In this document: positions 1 through 5,000 of the stretch, piece by piece
How positions within the stretch are numbered: the first letter of the stretch is position 1
Layout: every line of letters begins with the position of its first letter
From: an uncultured Actinomycetes bacterium
Lineage (GTDB): Bacteria > Actinomycetota > Actinomycetes > Nanopelagicales > Nanopelagicaceae
Assembly: GCA_903932705.1 (NCBI GenBank)
Contig: CAIZHC010000072.1
Location: forward strand, 1-5,418
DNA: 5,418 nucleotides
Direction: 5' to 3'
Made by a program: the position numbers and the translations under genes
Notes under the pieces: model-generated
Databases searched by the model: none
What the model was told of the DNA's origin: nothing
What the model saw: the letters and a program-made list of their open reading frames with translations, nothing else

Positions 1-136
1 AGCAATTAGCGCTACCGGCGTTAAAACCGATATGACGGATGCCCAAGTCTCAAGCCTTGGAAAATTAATTATTAAGTATGCAGATCGCGTTACCGATGAG
101 ATACACGGCCGAAAGATATCAAGGAGAGCTCGATGA
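1..136 (+). CDS. IclR-family transcriptional regulator, C-terminal end (partial)
   Basis: Reading from base 2, an open frame runs to a TGA at 134-136 and gives the last 44 residues of a protein that begins before the window. It starts AISATGVKTDMTDAQVSSLG and continues through an amphipathic helix to a basic tail (GRKISRRAR). The pattern 'AIS.(S/T)G...(R/K)-x-(T/D)-M/L-T' followed by a helix ending near the stop is the usual close of the IclR effector-binding domain; this is recognition from a short piece, with the DNA-binding half out of view. The stop overlaps the ATG of the dehydrogenase gene in an ATGA arrangement, so regulator and enzymes are probably co-transcribed. An IclR protein placed this way would be expected to respond to a pathway intermediate and control this operon. 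Another regulator with a similar C-terminal helix cannot be excluded. Confidence 0.65.
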   Translation, partial: AISATGVKTDMTDAQVSSLGKLIIKYADRVTDEIHGRKISRRAR

Positions 137-162
137 AATCATTAACCTCATATGCAGATCGC
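77..162 (+). repeat. 12-bp direct repeat TATGCAGATCGC across the regulator/dehydrogenase junction
   Basis: TATGCAGATCGC occurs at 77-88 and again at 151-162, with 62 bases between copies. Both copies are read in frame as Tyr-Ala-Asp-Arg, one near the C-terminus of the IclR-type protein and one at residues 7-10 of the dehydrogenase. It may be coincidence of coding, or a repeated binding site straddling the ribosome binding site of the second gene. Confidence 0.45.
122..126 (+). promoter_or_regulatory. Shine-Dalgarno site for the dehydrogenase gene
   Basis: AGGAG, preceded by another A, lies 6 bases before the ATG at 133. This is the strongest ribosome binding site in the left operon. It lies inside the last codons of the IclR-type gene and fixes the dehydrogenase start at 133. 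Confidence 0.8.
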
Positions 163-1134
163 TCAGTAGCCTTGGTGGAATCCGCTAACCCAGTTTTGGA
201 ATCTGCCGAAGTTCTGGTCGCACCAATTTTGACTGGAATCTGCGGAACGGATTTGGAGATCATCCACGGCAAGATTGATCCAGCGTATGTTTTATATCCG
301 ATCGTGCTCGGACACGAATGGTGCGGCCGCATTATTGATTTGGGAGATGAAAGTACTGAACTTGCTGTTGGTGATCGAGTTGTCTGTGAGGGAATAATTC
401 CTTGTGGTTCCTGCTTTGAATGCACGTCAGGTAATTCCAACCGCTGTACAACTTATGATGAAATTGGATTCACTAGACCTGGCGCTGCTGCGGAGTTGAT
501 CAAGGTTCCTTCAAGACTCTTGCATAAGATTGAAGATAACGTTTCAGATGAGTCTGCGGCACTTGTAGAACCAACTGCCGTTGTTACTCAGGGCATACTG
601 AAGTCTGCTCCTAAAACTGCCTCAAAAGTGCTTGTCATAGGCGATGGAACGATTGCAATGATTGCCGCCAGGCTCATTCGAAACTGGAGCCCCAGCTTTG
701 TAACCATGCTCGGACTCAAAGCCGGCCAGGTTGAATTGGCCAATAAAGCTGGCGTAGATGAGTTTCTTACCGTTACACCATCCCTGAAGTACGACCTGAT
801 TATTGAAGCATCCGGCTCAAGTACACGAATCTCGGAAGCTGTGGGCCTGCTAGTGCGCGGAGGAAAACTCTTGCTTCTTGGTTTCACGGGTTCTGATGTG
901 ACCACGGGGATCTCGATAGATGATGTGGTGAATGGAGATCTCAGCATTCTCGCCTCCTTCGGTTACACCCGTGAGGCATGGAAGGCAACCGTCGCACTCC
1001 TAAACTCTGGCGCGCTGGACTTAACTTTTCTCGTGACTCATCGCTTTGCTCTTTCAAATTACGCGGATGCGATTGCTGCCCTTGAAAGTGCTCCTGCTCC
1101 TCGCGGAAAGATTGCATTGGAAAATCGTCTCTGA
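133..1134 (+). CDS. Zinc-dependent medium-chain dehydrogenase (sugar/polyol dehydrogenase type)
   Basis: This is a 333-residue MDR-superfamily enzyme of full length. The GroES-like domain comes first: catalytic zinc ligands are C37 (in GICGTD), H61-E62 (GHE) and E146 (VEPTAV). A complete structural-zinc lobe is formed by C91, C94, C97 and C105 with the classic spacing. The Rossmann domain starts near residue 165, with dinucleotide loop GDGTIA at 170-175, where the usual third glycine is alanine. Such enzymes oxidise a secondary or anomeric alcohol with NAD(P)+ in the cytoplasm. The lactonase gene directly downstream suggests oxidation of an aldose at C1 to a lactone, although threonine-, sorbitol- or inositol-type dehydrogenases share the fold. 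The residue after the second strand (LGLK) is not the acidic one typical of strict NAD users, so cofactor choice is open. The start is set by the AGGAG site and the ATGA overlap with the upstream stop. Family is certain, substrate is not. Confidence 0.93.
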   Translation: MKSLTSYADRSVALVESANPVLESAEVLVAPILTGICGTDLEIIHGKIDPAYVLYPIVLGHEWCGRIIDLGDESTELAVGDRVVCEGIIPCGSCFECTSGNSNRCTTYDEIGFTRPGAAAELIKVPSRLLHKIEDNVSDESAALVEPTAVVTQGILKSAPKTASKVLVIGDGTIAMIAARLIRNWSPSFVTMLGLKAGQVELANKAGVDEFLTVTPSLKYDLIIEASGSSTRISEAVGLLVRGGKLLLLGFTGSDVTTGISIDDVVNGDLSILASFGYTREAWKATVALLNSGALDLTFLVTHRFALSNYADAIAALESAPAPRGKIALENRL

Positions 1135-2021
1135 TGAAATTTGAAATTTTCGACGAGCGCGTTTCTGTCCTGGGGGAATCTCCGTTTGCATTTGGTTCGG
1201 ATAATTCAGAGATCTCTTGGGCAGATATCCTCGGCTCACGCGTACTCACCAGAAATCTAGTAACCGGACAAACAAGTGAGTTTTCTACAGAAGAGAATGT
1301 TGGCTTTGCAATTCGAACCGCTTCCGGCGGTTTCATACTCGGAACAAACTCTGGACCTGTATTGAGAGATGCAAATGGAGATATCCAACAACTCTTCTCA
1401 CTTCAAGAAGTTGATCCGCTTGCTAAGTCACATCGAATCCGCTGGAACGATGCCAAAGTTTCCCCGAATGGAAATCTTTTCCTCGGAACAATGGCGTACT
1501 CAATGCTCCCCAAGACTTCAACTTTCTTTCGATATAGCCCAGAGAATGAAAACTTAGATGTTCTTTTGCCTGATCTACAGATCAGCAACGGGATGGATTG
1601 GAGCGATGATGGAGGAACTTTCTACTTCATTGACTCAGGAACCCAATCAGTTCGCGCATATTCAACACTGAATGACGAACTCGGTCTTTCGCGAAAAGTA
1701 ATTGAAGTTGCCGCGGAAGATGGCGCACCAGATGGAATGTGCATGGATGCTGAAGGCGGTCTCTGGGTTGCACTCTGGAAGGGCGGAGAGGTGAGGCGAT
1801 ATGACACTTTAAATAATTTCGAATTGTCAGCAAGAATCACGCTGCCTGCCCCCTACATAACTTCTTGTGCTTTTGCGGGCAAAGATTTAGATACCCTGAT
1901 AATTACCTCTGCCACAGATGGCGAGACCGGGTTGCCTCCGGAAAGCGGCATGACATTTCTTGCTAAACCTGGTGTGAAAGGCCGACCATCTCGTCTCTAT
2001 CCAGGGGGTTCCAATGAGTAG
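1134..2021 (+). CDS. SMP-30/gluconolactonase/LRE-family sugar lactonase
   Basis: This 295-residue protein has the length and motif order of the SMP-30 six-bladed beta-propeller lactonases. It hydrolyses an aldono-lactone to the open aldonic acid with one divalent metal, probably in the cytoplasm since no signal peptide is visible. Expected metal ligands are present: E15 in GESP near the N-terminus, N152 in ISNGMDWSDDG and D200 in APDGMCMD. The substrate-binding RxND element is R103-W-N105-D106, followed by the family's 'G.LFLGTM' strand. The C-terminal blade carries the diagnostic GGLWVALWKGGEVRRYD at 208-224. The ATG at 1134 shares its A with the TGA of the dehydrogenase (TGATG), so translation is probably coupled; I see only a weak purine stretch upstream. 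Placed directly after a dehydrogenase, it fits the second step of oxidative sugar breakdown. The specific lactone cannot be read from sequence. Confidence 0.9.
   Translation: MKFEIFDERVSVLGESPFAFGSDNSEISWADILGSRVLTRNLVTGQTSEFSTEENVGFAIRTASGGFILGTNSGPVLRDANGDIQQLFSLQEVDPLAKSHRIRWNDAKVSPNGNLFLGTMAYSMLPKTSTFFRYSPENENLDVLLPDLQISNGMDWSDDGGTFYFIDSGTQSVRAYSTLNDELGLSRKVIEVAAEDGAPDGMCMDAEGGLWVALWKGGEVRRYDTLNNFELSARITLPAPYITSCAFAGKDLDTLIITSATDGETGLPPESGMTFLAKPGVKGRPSRLYPGGSNE
2003..2008 (+). promoter_or_regulatory. Shine-Dalgarno site for the DHDPS-fold gene
   Basis: AGGGGG, 5 bases before the ATG at 2014, lies within the end of the lactonase gene. It supports the start at 2014 even though that places the first codons inside the preceding gene (8-bp overlap). 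Confidence 0.6.
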
Positions 2022-2916
2022 AGGTATTTATCCTGTCTTGCAGATGCCACTCGATGAAGAAGAGAATATCGATGAGTTAACTCTGACCAGAGAGATTGAG
2101 TGGTTACTCGAACTTGGCGCATCTGGGTTTGCAGTAGCCATGGTCTCCGAGGTCATGAGATTTAGCTCTGAAGAGCGTCGCGCACAGTGGCAATTGATCC
2201 TGAAGATTATTAATTCGAGAGTTCCGCTCGTTGTAAGCGTGGGAGCCGAGAGCACCGCGGTAGCAGTTAGGCAGGCAAGGCTCGCTGAATCCGATGGCGC
2301 CTCCCTCTTGATGGCAACTCCCCCTGCGATATTTCCTGCCACCTCGGAGGAGATCTACTCGTATTACCGATCAATCCTCGAGTCCGTAACAATTCCAGTC
2401 GTAGTTCAAGATGCCAGTAACTACATGGGTCAGCCCATTGAAGTTTCGCTTTATGAACGTCTGCTCGCCGAATTTGGTCCGGAACGAGTTCAATTCAAAC
2501 CTGAGGCCGTTCCCGTAAAAGATCGAGTGGTTGCAATTCAAAAGGCAGCCAGCGGCAAAGCCAAGGTATTTGAAGGGCAAAGTGGAATGGATCTTTTAGA
2601 TACACATCCACTTGGACTCTTTGGAACCATGCCGGGGAGCGAGATTGTTTGGGCAATCAAAGCTCTGTGGGATGCACTTGAAGTTGGTAATACCGCGCGG
2701 GCTAAAGAAATTCATGAAGCAATTTCAGTACTCATCACTTTTCAAACATCGCTTGATGCATATGTGGCGGTTGAGAAGTATCTCCTTGTGAAGCAAGGAA
2801 TATTCACATCAGCTCGTCAGCGTGGACCAGTGAGAATCATCCTCGATGAAGATACTAAAACTAAAATTGATAATGCCTTCGAAAATTTACAACAAGTCGT
2901 CGGGTCTAGTAAGTAG
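2014..2916 (+). CDS. DHDPS/NAL-superfamily keto-deoxy sugar acid dehydratase or aldolase with altered active site
   Basis: This 300-residue TIM-barrel protein has the length of class I DHDPS/N-acetylneuraminate lyase enzymes. The Schiff-base lysine is K162 (VQFKPEAVP). The strand 'PVVVQDASNYMG' at 128-139 aligns with the E. coli DapA stretch PQILYNVPSRTG without gaps. The DapA catalytic Tyr133 becomes Q132, and the carboxylate-binding Arg138 becomes Y137. The GTTGE loop is AMVSE at 42-46, so both catalytic threonines are lost. A true dihydrodipicolinate synthase is therefore unlikely. The K-x-E pattern (K162, E164) and the QD pair resemble, as I recall, the 2-keto-3-deoxy-L-arabonate dehydratase branch. 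Given the dehydrogenase and lactonase upstream, the likely substrate is a 2-keto-3-deoxy sugar acid, dehydrated to a semialdehyde or cleaved to pyruvate and an aldehyde. It overlaps the lactonase gene by 8 bp and the convergent SDR gene by 11 bp. Family is sure, reaction is inferred. Confidence 0.88.
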   Translation: MSRGIYPVLQMPLDEEENIDELTLTREIEWLLELGASGFAVAMVSEVMRFSSEERRAQWQLILKIINSRVPLVVSVGAESTAVAVRQARLAESDGASLLMATPPAIFPATSEEIYSYYRSILESVTIPVVVQDASNYMGQPIEVSLYERLLAEFGPERVQFKPEAVPVKDRVVAIQKAASGKAKVFEGQSGMDLLDTHPLGLFGTMPGSEIVWAIKALWDALEVGNTARAKEIHEAISVLITFQTSLDAYVAVEKYLLVKQGIFTSARQRGPVRIILDEDTKTKIDNAFENLQQVVGSSK

Positions 2917-3664
2917 CTCGACCGCCTGATGCATCGAAGGTAAATCCTGTTGTAAATGAGCAAGCCTTAGATGCCATAAAGGCCAGCATCTCCGCCACTT
3001 CTTCCACTTCTCCCTGACGTCCCATCGGGATTCGCGAGATCATGTATTTGAGCATCTCTTCACTCGTATTTGCATTTAACTCAGTACGGATGACTGCAGG
3101 CGCTAGCGCATTAATAACGATTCCGTCAGGAGCAACCTCTTTGCCTACTCCTTTAATAAAGCCAATGAGCCCTGACTTTGCTACGTTGTAAGGAGCCATC
3201 CCGGGATTTCCTTCTTTGCCGGCAATCGAGGCAACATGAGCAATTCGCCCATACTTCTGCTCTTTCATTATTGGTAAGACTGCTTGCGTAAGCCAGATTG
3301 CACCAAAGAGATTGATGCGTACTGCTCTTTCGAAATCTACCCAGGGAATGTTTTCAACTTTTGTGCTATTAGGACCCACAATGCCCGCCGAGTTAATAAG
3401 AGCGTCCACACGCCCTGACCGACTAATAAAAGTACGCAACGTCTCTTCCACAGACTCTTGGCTACCTAGATCAATGAGAGAAACTTGGTCATCCGGAAGG
3501 CTTAGCTCCTTCTGCAATTTCGAAAGCGCCTCTTCGGCAATATCCATAATGAATACCTTGCCGCCACGCTCTGCAATCAATCGGGCTGCCGCAGCGCCAA
3601 TTCCATTAGCAGCGCCTGCAATAAAAACAGATTGACCTTCGAAATTTACGTTTGAAGCATCCAT
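2906..3664 (-). CDS. Short-chain dehydrogenase/reductase (SDR), FabG-like, likely sugar-acid dehydrogenase
   Basis: This is a classical SDR of 252 residues. The cofactor loop AGAANGIG is at 16-23, and D41 ends the second strand, favouring NAD(H). The structural motif appears as NSAG (91-94). The catalytic tetrad is N118 (INLFG), S146 (ASIAGK), Y159 and K163 (YNVAK). The C-terminus FDASGGRATY replaces the usual '.vDGG' end and seems typical of a sub-branch of FabG-like oxidoreductases. Annotation as a 3-oxoacyl-ACP reductase would be easy but probably wrong; next to a sugar-acid operon, a hydroxy/keto sugar-acid or sugar dehydrogenase is more plausible. I chose the start at 3664 because GAGAGG precedes it by 7 bases and the N-terminus then has normal SDR length. 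An in-frame ATG at 3697 would add 11 residues (MTKSLILRGLS). The gene is transcribed towards, and ends inside, the DHDPS-fold gene. Confidence 0.92.
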   Translation of the reverse strand: MDASNVNFEGQSVFIAGAANGIGAAAARLIAERGGKVFIMDIAEEALSKLQKELSLPDDQVSLIDLGSQESVEETLRTFISRSGRVDALINSAGIVGPNSTKVENIPWVDFERAVRINLFGAIWLTQAVLPIMKEQKYGRIAHVASIAGKEGNPGMAPYNVAKSGLIGFIKGVGKEVAPDGIVINALAPAVIRTELNANTSEEMLKYMISRIPMGRQGEVEEVAEMLAFMASKACSFTTGFTFDASGGRATY

Positions 3665-3671
3665 TGAAAGG

Positions 3672-3677
3672 CCTCTC
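3672..3677 (-). promoter_or_regulatory. Shine-Dalgarno site for the SDR gene
   Basis: On the minus strand GAGAGG lies 7 bases before the ATG at 3664. It decides between this start and the longer alternative at 3697. Confidence 0.65.
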
Positions 3678-3682
3678 AGAAT

Positions 3683-3707
3683 TAAACTTTTCGTCATGGA
3701 TATTCTA
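3683..3707. promoter_or_regulatory. Overlapping divergent promoter between SDR and VOC genes
   Basis: Two -10-like boxes face each other: TAAACT on the plus strand at 3683-3688 and TAGAAT on the minus strand at 3702-3707. With normal -10 to start spacing both predict initiation at about 3695. For the plus strand that falls at the ATG of the VOC gene (3696), which has no visible ribosome binding site, so a leaderless message is likely. For the minus strand it gives a leader of about 32 bases that carries the GAGAGG site. I find no convincing -35 box for either direction. Polymerase could not occupy both sites at once. Confidence 0.4.
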
Positions 3708-4112
3708 CGTACAGTTGTAGTTTTTGATGCCGCTGACCTTGAAGAAGAGAGCGCTTTCTGGGCGGCGATACTCAGGGGGCAGGTCGCGCGAGATGACGAG
3801 TGGCACACCGTCTTTGATGAGTCAGGTGAGTGGCGAGTGGGTGTTGATCTCAATCCCACGTACATCAAACCTGAGTGGCCAAATGGGGTTCAGCAACAAC
3901 AAGTCCACTTAAATCTACAAGTTGAAGATCCTTATGCAGCACATGAAGAATTAATTTCACTTGGCGCCACAGTGCTTGAGCCGGAGAAAGATTTTGAATC
4001 TCCCGAAGGATTCCTTGTCTACGCAGATCCTGCCGGACATCCCTTCTGCATTGCATGGGGGCAACCTTCAGCAGCAGATATCCAAGCTTTTCTTAGTAAG
4101 CGAGCTAAGTAA
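3696..4112 (+). CDS. VOC-superfamily protein (Glyoxalase_6-like domain)
   Basis: This small cytoplasmic protein of 138 residues is built from two beta-alpha-beta-beta-beta modules, roughly residues 4-60 and 68-121. Recognised elements are the 'FWAAIL' helix (21-26), 'QQVHLNLQVEDPYAAHEELISLGA' (68-91) and the closing 'DPAGHPFCIAWG' (111-122), which together are typical of the Glyoxalase_6 group common in actinobacteria. Only one of the usual metal-site residues is obvious (H71). The position that is a glutamate in true glyoxalase I is here in a 'PFCI' strand, so catalysis by the classical metal mechanism is doubtful. It may bind or process a small substrate or act on a pathway by-product; no specific reaction can be assigned. 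It is head to head with the SDR gene, and its ATG shares the palindrome CATG (3695-3698) with the alternative SDR start. Nothing resembling a ribosome binding site precedes it, which suggests leaderless translation. Confidence 0.85.
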   Translation: MDILRTVVVFDAADLEEESAFWAAILRGQVARDDEWHTVFDESGEWRVGVDLNPTYIKPEWPNGVQQQQVHLNLQVEDPYAAHEELISLGATVLEPEKDFESPEGFLVYADPAGHPFCIAWGQPSAADIQAFLSKRAK

Positions 4113-4115
4113 ACC

Positions 4116-4134
4116 AACTCTCAAGGTGAGGGTT
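4116..4134 (+). terminator. Weak candidate hairpin terminator after the VOC gene
   Basis: AACTCTCA and TGAGGGTT form an 8-bp stem with one T-G wobble and a 3-base loop (AGG), beginning 3 bases after the TAA of the VOC gene. The following bases (CAATTTCATT) are only partly T-rich, so termination may be weak or the hairpin incidental. Confidence 0.35.
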
Positions 4135-4142
4135 CAATTTCA

Positions 4143-4171
4143 TTGTCCTGATGTAATGAATCATATAGGAT
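4143..4171 (+). promoter_or_regulatory. Candidate promoter for the permease operon
   Basis: TTGTCC at 4143-4148 and TAGGAT at 4166-4171 are separated by exactly 17 bases, each matching four of six sigma-70-type consensus positions. The predicted start at 4178-4179 coincides with the ATG of the first permease, which would make the message leaderless. The TAGGA inside the -10 box could alternatively be a ribosome binding site 8 bases before the ATG if transcription starts further upstream. A short interrupted palindrome ATGAATCAT (4156-4164) lies in the spacer. Confidence 0.45.
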
Positions 4172-4178
4172 TATTTAT

Positions 4179-5000
4179 ATGGCGTTAAAAACGAAATTTC
4201 GTGCAGCGCCTTTGTTGATGATCTCTCCATATCTTGCGCTAATGCTCTTTTGCGGATTTATCCCTCTTGTATATGCAATCAACGAAGTATCAAAGCCCTC
4301 GTGGAAAAATTTGAACGGCAGCTTCAGCACCATCTATAAAGTGCTCGGTGATTTTAGAGTGATTCCCGATTTGGGGCATTCAGTTTTTCTCTTGCTTGTA
4401 TATGTCCCCTTAACGATTGTCGCAGTCTTGGCACTTTCTTTGCTTCTGGATTCCACACGCGTTCCCGGAAATACATTTATGAGGTTGGTGTTTTTGTTAC
4501 CGGGAATTGTTTCTGGCGGAATCTCAGTCTTCATCTGGATGTTTTTTATCGGAAGTCATGTGGATTGGAATCTAAATAATGAAGCTTGGATCATCGCCGG
4601 AGTCGCATTCTCAGCTGGCGCAGGAAGTTGGGTTGTCATCCAGTATGGTTCATTACGATCCATCTCGCATGAAGTGTTAGAGGCGGCTCGTGTAGATGGT
4701 TGCAATCGATGGCAGTTGGCAATTCAAATAAAAATTCCGATGATTGGTCGATATATCGGATATATGAGTATTTTGCTGACTGCTTCTGCTATTCAAATCT
4801 ACAGCGAACCTGCACTCCTAACAAAAATCGGATTACCTTCTAATTGGTGGTCCCTCAATCAGTTGGCATATAGCTACGCATTTCAAGCCGGAGACATTGC
4901 AGCTGGAACGGCTCTCTCACTCGATATGCTAATTCCGAGCATTATCATCGCCATAATCTTTATTCGCAAAACAGATTTTCTAAAGCGAAGTTCATATTAA
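4179..5000 (+). CDS. Carbohydrate ABC transporter permease, MalF/UgpA type (CUT1)
   Basis: This inner-membrane protein of 273 residues has six likely membrane segments, at about 12-34, 67-90, 101-124, 135-156, 190-210 and 245-264. The cytoplasmic EAA loop that docks on the ATPase is clear: E168-A-A-R-V-D-G174 and the I186-P187 pair downstream, as in binding-protein-dependent permeases. Length and the short N-terminus before the first segment fit the small MalF-like partner of CUT1 sugar importers. It would pair with the next gene's product to form the channel. The start at 4179 follows a candidate promoter closely and the next gene begins at its stop codon (TAATG). The location beside sugar-acid catabolic genes suggests uptake of that sugar or an oligosaccharide, but substrate cannot be read from a permease. 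I did not see a substrate-binding protein gene upstream, which often precedes such pairs. Confidence 0.92.
   Translation: MALKTKFRAAPLLMISPYLALMLFCGFIPLVYAINEVSKPSWKNLNGSFSTIYKVLGDFRVIPDLGHSVFLLLVYVPLTIVAVLALSLLLDSTRVPGNTFMRLVFLLPGIVSGGISVFIWMFFIGSHVDWNLNNEAWIIAGVAFSAGAGSWVVIQYGSLRSISHEVLEAARVDGCNRWQLAIQIKIPMIGRYIGYMSILLTASAIQIYSEPALLTKIGLPSNWWSLNQLAYSYAFQAGDIAAGTALSLDMLIPSIIIAIIFIRKTDFLKRSSY
4181..4210 (+). promoter_or_regulatory. Dyad over the start of the first permease gene (candidate operator or mRNA hairpin)
   Basis: The perfect 12-bp palindrome ACGAAATTTCGT (4191-4202) is flanked by a second inverted pair, GGCGTT (4181-4186) with AGCGCC (4205-4210), which has one wobble in RNA. As DNA this is a plausible repressor site just downstream of the predicted transcription start. 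As RNA it could fold into a two-part hairpin beginning at the G of the start codon. It lies within codons 1-11 of the gene. Confidence 0.35.

Noticed and set aside
941..1336. Long minus-strand open frame across the dehydrogenase/lactonase junction
   Set aside because: It is antisense to two well-recognised genes, of biased composition with no recognisable motif, and has no supporting upstream signal.
3312..3635. Plus-strand open frame of 107 codons inside the SDR gene
   Set aside because: It is antisense to the conserved SDR core, and its translation has no domain character.
3664..3669. TTGAAA as a -35 box for the VOC gene
   Set aside because: The gap to TAAACT is only 13 bases, too short for a normal sigma-70-type promoter.
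3705..3720. Inverted pair CTAC...GTAG in the first codons of the VOC gene
   Set aside because: The arms are only 4 bp with an 8-base gap, too weak to separate from chance although it overlaps the minus-strand -10 box.
3665..3868. N-terminal extension of the SDR frame by up to 68 residues, to an ATG at 3868
   Set aside because: The extension is low-complexity, Ser/Thr/Arg-rich and overlaps the VOC coding region antisense. An SDR needs only about 10-15 residues before its glycine loop, and a good ribosome binding site supports 3664.
4156..4164. ATGAATCAT as an operator in the promoter spacer
   Set aside because: The arms are 4 bp around a single base. It is noted with the promoter but not strong enough for a separate operator call.
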